Of a stretch of 32,963 bases of DNA, positions 27,702-32,963 are shown in pieces (the stretch's first letter is position 1; each line of letters opens with the position of its first letter). Position numbers and translations under genes: made by a program. The notes beneath the pieces are model-generated. The model did no database searches. It saw only the letters and a list, made by a program, of their open reading frames with translations, and was not told the DNA's origin. Origin of the DNA: Flavobacteriales bacterium (lineage in GTDB: Bacteria > Bacteroidota > Bacteroidia > Flavobacteriales_E > Vicingaceae). The stretch is taken from the NCBI GenBank assembly GCA_016763795.1, contig JAESTF010000358.1, positions 1 through 32,963 of the forward strand. Direction: 5' to 3'.

Positions 27702-29807
27702 ATGAAAAAAATAGTATCAATAATATGTGCATTAACACTTGTCACAGGTGTATTTGCTCAAAAATTAGATAGAAGTAAAAGACCTGTTGCAGGAGCAGCT
27801 CCAGAAATTAAATTAGGTAAAATAGAATCATTTACGTTAGCAAATGGATTAAAGGTATTTGTAGTAGAGAATCATAAGTTACCTAAAGTAGCTTATTCAT
27901 TAACCTTAGATGTAGATCCTGTAATGGAAGGAGATATGGCAGGTTATATAAGTACTACAGGCGAATTACTAGGAAGAGGAACAACAAATAGAACCAAGCA
28001 GAAAATTGATGAAGAAATTGATTTTATTGGAGCTACATTGAGTACTCGTGCAGGTGGAGCTTATGGATCGTCATTAAAAAAACATCAAGATAAGTTATTA
28101 GCAATTATGTCTGATGTAATTATGAATGCTAAGTTTACGCAAGAAGAGTTAGATAAAATTAAGAAACAAACTATTTCTGGTTTAGCAAGTGCAAAAGATA
28201 ATCCAGATGCAATTGCGACTAATGTAAAATCTGTTTTATTGTATGGAAATAAACATCCTTATGGAGAAATTACAACGGGAAAAACAGTTGAGAAAATTAC
28301 ATTAGAAAAATGTAAAGAATATTATACTACTTATTTTAGACCAAATGTTTCATACATGGCAGTTGTAGGAGATATTACTGTTGAAGAAGCAAAAAAGAAT
28401 GTAGAAAAGTATTTTGGATCATGGGAAAAAGGAGATGTTCCTACACACAAATACAGAACTCCTCAAGCACCTGCTAAAACAACAGTAGCATTTGTACATA
28501 AAGAAGGTTCTACACAATCGGTAATTAACATTACTTACCCAATTAACTTAAAGCACAATAGTCCAGATGTAATTAAAGCCAAAATAATGAACTCTATTTT
28601 AGGAGGAAGTGCAACAGCTCGTTTATTTATGAATTTAAGAGAAGGACATGGATTTACTTATGGTGCATATTCTAGAATAAGAGCTAGCCAATTGGTAGGA
28701 AACTTTAATGCAAATGCAAAAGTTAGAAACGAAGTAACAGATAGCTCTTTAGTAGAATTTATGGTAGAGTTAAATAGAATTGTTAATGAAAAAGTAACTG
28801 AAGAAGATTTACAAAATGTGAAAAATTACATGACAGGAACTTTCGCATATTCGTTACAAGACCCTCAAACAATTGCTCGTTTTGCAATTAATACCGAACG
28901 TTACAATTTATCTGCAGATTACTACGCTACGTATTTAAAGCAAGTAGCAGCAGTTACTGTTGATGATATACAAGCAATGGCTAAAAAATACATTAAGCCA
29001 GAAAATGCATTAATTTTAATTATTGGAGATAAAGAGGTGGCAGATAAAGCAGCACCGTTTAGTGCTGATAAAAAAGTTAGTTTTTATGATAATGGAGGAA
29101 ATGACTATGTAGAAGCATTAAAAGCTGCTCCAGAAGGAATGACTGCCGAAAAAATATTAGATAAAGCTATCGTGGCTAAATACGGATTACCAGTAGGAAA
29201 AGCCTTGGATAAGAAGTTAAAGAAAATTAAAGATGTTACGATTAAAATGGACGCATCTATGCAAGGGCAAACAATTAACTTTACGCGTTATGCAAAAGCA
29301 CCTAACAAATTTGCGTTAGCAATTACTATGGGGGCAATGGTTATTCAAAAACAAACTTTTGATGGTACTGAAGGTAAAACTACTGGTATGCAAGGAAATA
29401 AAGATATTGAAGGAGATGAATTAGCAGAGTTGAAAGAAAATTCTGTAATGTTTTCAGATATTAAATATGCTACATCAAGTAATAAGTACGCTTTATTAGG
29501 TGTTGAGCCAATTAATGATAAAGATGCTTACAAAATTGAAGTAACGAATACAGCTGGAGATAAATCTTCTGAATGGTATGATGTTGCTACAGGAATGCAA
29601 GTTAAGGCAATGAAAATTTCTGAAATGCCAGAGGAGGCAGGTGGTGGAACAATGACTTCTACTACTATGTATTATGATTACAAAATGGTAAATGGGATTA
29701 ATTATGCTCATAAAATAAATCAAGCGTCAGGACCACAGGTTTTTGATATGAATGTTACTTCTGTAGAACACAATACTAAATTAGGTGATGATGTTTTTGA
29801 ACAGTAG
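27702..29807 (+). CDS. M16 family protein lacking HxxEH, with about 240-aa C-terminal extension
   Basis: GYISTTGELLGRGTTNRTKQKIDEEIDFIGATLS replaces the HxxEH region; LREGHGFTYGAYSRIRASQLVG retains the R/Y substrate-binding motif. Confidence 0.9.
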   Translation: MKKIVSIICALTLVTGVFAQKLDRSKRPVAGAAPEIKLGKIESFTLANGLKVFVVENHKLPKVAYSLTLDVDPVMEGDMAGYISTTGELLGRGTTNRTKQKIDEEIDFIGATLSTRAGGAYGSSLKKHQDKLLAIMSDVIMNAKFTQEELDKIKKQTISGLASAKDNPDAIATNVKSVLLYGNKHPYGEITTGKTVEKITLEKCKEYYTTYFRPNVSYMAVVGDITVEEAKKNVEKYFGSWEKGDVPTHKYRTPQAPAKTTVAFVHKEGSTQSVINITYPINLKHNSPDVIKAKIMNSILGGSATARLFMNLREGHGFTYGAYSRIRASQLVGNFNANAKVRNEVTDSSLVEFMVELNRIVNEKVTEEDLQNVKNYMTGTFAYSLQDPQTIARFAINTERYNLSADYYATYLKQVAAVTVDDIQAMAKKYIKPENALILIIGDKEVADKAAPFSADKKVSFYDNGGNDYVEALKAAPEGMTAEKILDKAIVAKYGLPVGKALDKKLKKIKDVTIKMDASMQGQTINFTRYAKAPNKFALAITMGAMVIQKQTFDGTEGKTTGMQGNKDIEGDELAELKENSVMFSDIKYATSSNKYALLGVEPINDKDAYKIEVTNTAGDKSSEWYDVATGMQVKAMKISEMPEEAGGGTMTSTTMYYDYKMVNGINYAHKINQASGPQVFDMNVTSVEHNTKLGDDVFEQ

Positions 29808-29822
29808 TCAAAACAGCAATTA

Positions 29823-29854
29823 AAAAAATCCCACTCGAGAGAGTGGGATTTTTT
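29823..29854. terminator. Bidirectional intrinsic terminator between convergent M16 and GDPD-like genes
   Basis: AAAAAATCCCACTC-GAGA-GAGTGGGATTTTTT, perfect 14-bp stem. Confidence 0.93.
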
Positions 29855-29907
29855 GTTGAAATTATAAATTACTAAAATTGGGTACACTTTTAGTAATTTA
29901 TTTAAAC

Positions 29908-30729
29908 CTACTTTACGATATTTAATAGATTTTTAATTTTATCAGTTTGTATAAAATCAGGGAACTTATCTACTCCTATTTTATTATCACTTTTTGATTT
30001 TACTTCCCAAATAGTAATAAAAATATTATTATCATGAGCAATAGAAACTTGCTCTTTAGTAATGTTTTTTGTAGAATTAGAAATTCCATAAAGATTGAAA
30101 TCTTGAGCAATTTTCATGCCTTTATTAAAATCATCACGATTAATAAATAACTTATAATTGCTATTTTCTAGCTGTAATAGTTTTAAAAAATTAATGTCTT
30201 GAGATTCGATAAAAGAATTACCTAAACTATATTTATTAATAGTAGAATTAAGAGCATTAACATAATCGTTATAGTACTTTGTTTTATCAGCATTTTTAGG
30301 GTATAATTTACAATCAAATGTAAAAATATAAGAGTGTAAGTTTTTTATATTGGAAAAAAGCTGGTCAAGCGAAATGATACTGTAATTAGAATATAGAGGC
30401 TTACTGTATCTTCCATATTTGATTTCTGACCAATTTAAAGACCTTACTAATCCTCTGATATTTGTACTTGTAGATAAATCATGATCATGAAAAGCAATTA
30501 GAACATTATCTTTAGTTAGTTGAATATCCAATTCTGTGCCATCGGAACCTAAATTTAAAGATTTTAGTAACGATTCGAATGAGTTACGGGGGTAGATGTT
30601 TATATTTCCCATACCAGAATGGCCAAAAGCAGAAACTTTATTTCCATTAAGATTCTTTACTTTAACCTTTTCAGACTTACTACATGATAATGATATTACT
30701 AAAATGATATATATACTTGTTTTTTTCAT
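29908..30729 (-). CDS. Glycerophosphodiester phosphodiesterase-like lipoprotein (paralog 1)
   Basis: Lipobox IILVISLSCSKS; GHSGMG...SDGTELDIQLTKDNVLIAFHDHDL GDPD core. Confidence 0.8.
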   Translation of the reverse strand: MKKTSIYIILVISLSCSKSEKVKVKNLNGNKVSAFGHSGMGNINIYPRNSFESLLKSLNLGSDGTELDIQLTKDNVLIAFHDHDLSTSTNIRGLVRSLNWSEIKYGRYSKPLYSNYSIISLDQLFSNIKNLHSYIFTFDCKLYPKNADKTKYYNDYVNALNSTINKYSLGNSFIESQDINFLKLLQLENSNYKLFINRDDFNKGMKIAQDFNLYGISNSTKNITKEQVSIAHDNNIFITIWEVKSKSDNKIGVDKFPDFIQTDKIKNLLNIVK

Positions 30730-30738
30730 CTTTATAAC

Positions 30739-31251
30739 TTAAAAAGCATAACCCACAGAAACCCCTCCCCAGTGACGATAATCGCTATAAAATTCGATTA
30801 TTGGAGTATAGTTTAATCTAAACATAAAGCCCCCTTTCTTTTTCTGGTAACGGTAACCAATAGTGAAATTTGTGTGAACATTAAAAACACGTTCAGGTTT
30901 ATAATTTTTTTTACTCGCTTGTACTATATTAGAGATTACTTGTCCCGCACCTAACTCTAAATTATGCTTATTACCATAAAGTGCATTAATTGAAATTGGA
31001 ATAATTATATCCGGATTAAACTTAGTGGTATAATCAGTAAAGTTTAAGGTACTAATTCCTGCACGTACACCAACTCTAATGGAACTGAAATTAAAAATAG
31101 TTCTCTCATAATTTAAAGAACCATAACCTCCAATACCTAAAATATCTAATGAAACAGAGTTGTTTGCAGTTGTGACTGTTGAGTCAGTTTGTGCAAAAGA
31201 AACGGAGTAGCTGAATAAAAATAAGATGAGGATGTAAATGTTGTATATCAT
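30739..31251 (-). CDS. Small outer-membrane beta-barrel-like protein, unknown function
   Basis: Signal peptide then alternating beta pattern, ends GGVSVGYAF; start revised from TTG 31266 to ATG 31251. Confidence 0.65.
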   Translation of the reverse strand: MIYNIYILILFLFSYSVSFAQTDSTVTTANNSVSLDILGIGGYGSLNYERTIFNFSSIRVGVRAGISTLNFTDYTTKFNPDIIIPISINALYGNKHNLELGAGQVISNIVQASKKNYKPERVFNVHTNFTIGYRYQKKKGGFMFRLNYTPIIEFYSDYRHWGGVSVGYAF

Positions 31252-31258
31252 AATAAAT

Positions 31259-32098
31259 TTAATCAACTAAATGTATTAAGTTTTTAATTTTATCAGACTG
31301 AATAAAATCAGGATTTTTTCTAATCCCATCTTTATTAGCACTTGTTGAATGTATTCCCCAAATAGTTACAAATAAGTTGTTGTCATGAGCAATTCTAATT
31401 TGTTCTTTAGTAATATCTTCGGTAGAAATAGTTATACCAAATAAATTAAGTCGGATGGCAGTTTCTAATCCATTATCAAAAGATGAAGGGTATATAAAAA
31501 GCTTATAGTTACTATTTTTTAATTGTAATAATTTTAAAAAATCTTCATCTTGAGATTCTATATAGGAATTATTTAATAAATTGTATTTAGTTATTATTTT
31601 AGATAATTCATTAACAAAAGAGTTCAAATATTTATTCATGTTAGATGAACTCGAATTTAATTTAATATCGAACGTATATTTATAGGTATTTAGGTTTTCT
31701 ACATTTGCAAAAAAGTGATCCAACGTAATAATATTATAATTTGTATAGATAGGATTTTTATATACTGCTTTTTGTATTTCAGCCCAAGTTAATGAATGAA
31801 TTAAACCATTAATTGTTGTGTTTTCTGATAAATCAATATCATGAAAAGCAACTAAAATATTATCTTTTGTTAGTTGTACATCAAGCTCTGTACCATCAGC
31901 ACCAAAATTTAAGCATTTAAGTAACGATTCATAACAATTGAGCGGGTAGGTACTTCTATTACCCATTCCTGCGTGCCCATAAGCGTCAATTTTATTACCA
32001 TTTAAGTTATTGATAGTGAAGTTTTCATCTTTACTACAAGAAACAATAGTAATAGTTAATAAAATAAATGTTTTATAAATGATTGGTTTTAGTTTCAT
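31259..32098 (-). CDS. Glycerophosphodiester phosphodiesterase-like lipoprotein (paralog 2)
   Basis: Lipobox LLTITIVSCSKD; GHAGMG...ADGTELDVQLTKDNILVAFHDIDL; colinear with the 29908-30729 protein. Confidence 0.8.
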   Translation of the reverse strand: MKLKPIIYKTFILLTITIVSCSKDENFTINNLNGNKIDAYGHAGMGNRSTYPLNCYESLLKCLNFGADGTELDVQLTKDNILVAFHDIDLSENTTINGLIHSLTWAEIQKAVYKNPIYTNYNIITLDHFFANVENLNTYKYTFDIKLNSSSSNMNKYLNSFVNELSKIITKYNLLNNSYIESQDEDFLKLLQLKNSNYKLFIYPSSFDNGLETAIRLNLFGITISTEDITKEQIRIAHDNNLFVTIWGIHSTSANKDGIRKNPDFIQSDKIKNLIHLVD

Positions 32099-32137
32099 AG
32101 CTGTAGTTACTTATGTAATAAAGTAAGTTAACAAATT

Positions 32138-32145
32138 CAAAGCTA
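32138..32145 (-). promoter_or_regulatory. -7 element TAGCTTTG for the GDPD/OMP operon
   Basis: Minus-strand exact TAnnTTTG match about 40 nt upstream of the GDPD-like ATG. Confidence 0.45.
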
Positions 32146-32286
32146 ATGGTTATTATTGATACAATAGTAAATCTGTATGACCTTAATAATTGATTTACTT
32201 TATTACGACATTTAGCCATTTTAATCTTATTATGAATGGGCTTTTTTTGTTTTATGGAATTGAGAATAAACTTACATCTATAAGAC

Positions 32287-32963
32287 ATGATATATAAAAT
32301 ACAGGAAATAATAGTAGGTATAATCTTGTTTAGTTTAATTGTTGGAACAACAAATAAAAAGTCTTTTTCAGAAGATAAAGTTGAATCAATTAATATTGTA
32401 ACAGGAGATATAAGTTTTATAAATAAGTTTGGAAAAAAGCCAATTTTAGAAACAAGTGAGACCTTGAGGCTAAAAACTCATTTGGAATATGTAGAGTTAT
32501 TATTAAGAAAAAAAAATGTTAAGGGTTTTTCTGAAAACAGGATAAAACAGAGAACTCATACACTAGATTTATTACATGATTATTGGGTTGCAGGAGTATT
32601 TCCTAAGAATTATGAATCTAAAGGAAAACGGTTGCCTTGTTTTATTGATAAGGATAGAAAAATCTGTGCAGTAGGTTACTTAATTGAAAAAACAGCAGGA
32701 AGGCAACTTTCAGAAAAAATTAATTTAACATACAAGTATGAGTATGTATTTAATATGAATGATAAAACTATTGATGATTGGATGCTAGCTAATGGTTTAA
32801 CAAAATTGGAGTACGCTATGATACAACCCACTTACGGTTTTGATAATTCAATAATTATTAAAGTATGGGATGGGAATGGAAAACATAAGAAGTACAATAA
32901 AATAAGATTATTAGTTGAGGAAGGTACGTTTAAGGATTACAAATTAATGAATGGAAAAAAATA
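32287..32963 (+). CDS. Hypothetical exported protein, 3' truncated by window edge
   Basis: Open from ATG 32287 to window end: MIYKIQEIIVGIILFSLIVGTTNKKSFSEDK...LLHDYWVAGVFPKNYESKGKRLPCFIDKDRKICAVGYLIEKTAGRQL...IDDWMLANGLTKLEYAMIQPTYG; absent from the ORF track. Confidence 0.75.
   Translation, partial: MIYKIQEIIVGIILFSLIVGTTNKKSFSEDKVESINIVTGDISFINKFGKKPILETSETLRLKTHLEYVELLLRKKNVKGFSENRIKQRTHTLDLLHDYWVAGVFPKNYESKGKRLPCFIDKDRKICAVGYLIEKTAGRQLSEKINLTYKYEYVFNMNDKTIDDWMLANGLTKLEYAMIQPTYGFDNSIIIKVWDGNGKHKKYNKIRLLVEEGTFKDYKLMNGKK

Noticed and set aside
32073-32288. 71-aa minus ORF upstream of the GDPD-like gene
   Set aside because: Overlaps the GDPD start and its promoter motif, basic/AT-driven composition, no family resemblance

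Overview
AT-rich chromosomal window of a Bacteroidota (Flavobacteriia-like) bacterium, called from gene content (porQ-cmk, THX, fused BCKDH E1, DUF1573-yajC-coaE) and from TAnnTTTG-type -7 promoter motifs. Most of the window is ordinary housekeeping: acyl-CoA synthetase, DUF1573, yajC, coaE, THX, fused 2-oxoacid dehydrogenase E1, PAS-PP2C phosphatase, porQ, cmk, ilvE, class-III aminotransferase, SAM hydroxide adenosyltransferase, phoH, STAS, rnz, HU, TonB receptor, and an M16 peptidase pair. Less ordinary: (i) a left-edge membrane protein with an anti-sigma-like cytoplasmic N-terminus and a c-type cytochrome domain, followed by a possible PD-(D/E)xK nuclease-like protein and a Gly-rich-tailed protein; (ii) two genes (acyl-CoA synthetase, yajC) each broken by an apparent one-base homopolymer deletion, yajC being absent from the ORF track; (iii) an unannotated C-terminal GAPDH remnant next to a hairpin element and an XRE/serine-hydrolase pair with helically phased repeats; (iv) a GDPD-like / beta-barrel / GDPD-like lipoprotein operon with altered active-site signatures; (v) several palindromic or tandem-repeat candidate regulatory sites. 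I found no convincing CRISPR array, tRNA, rRNA, prophage or transposase. All family calls are from motif recognition by eye; no database search was run.
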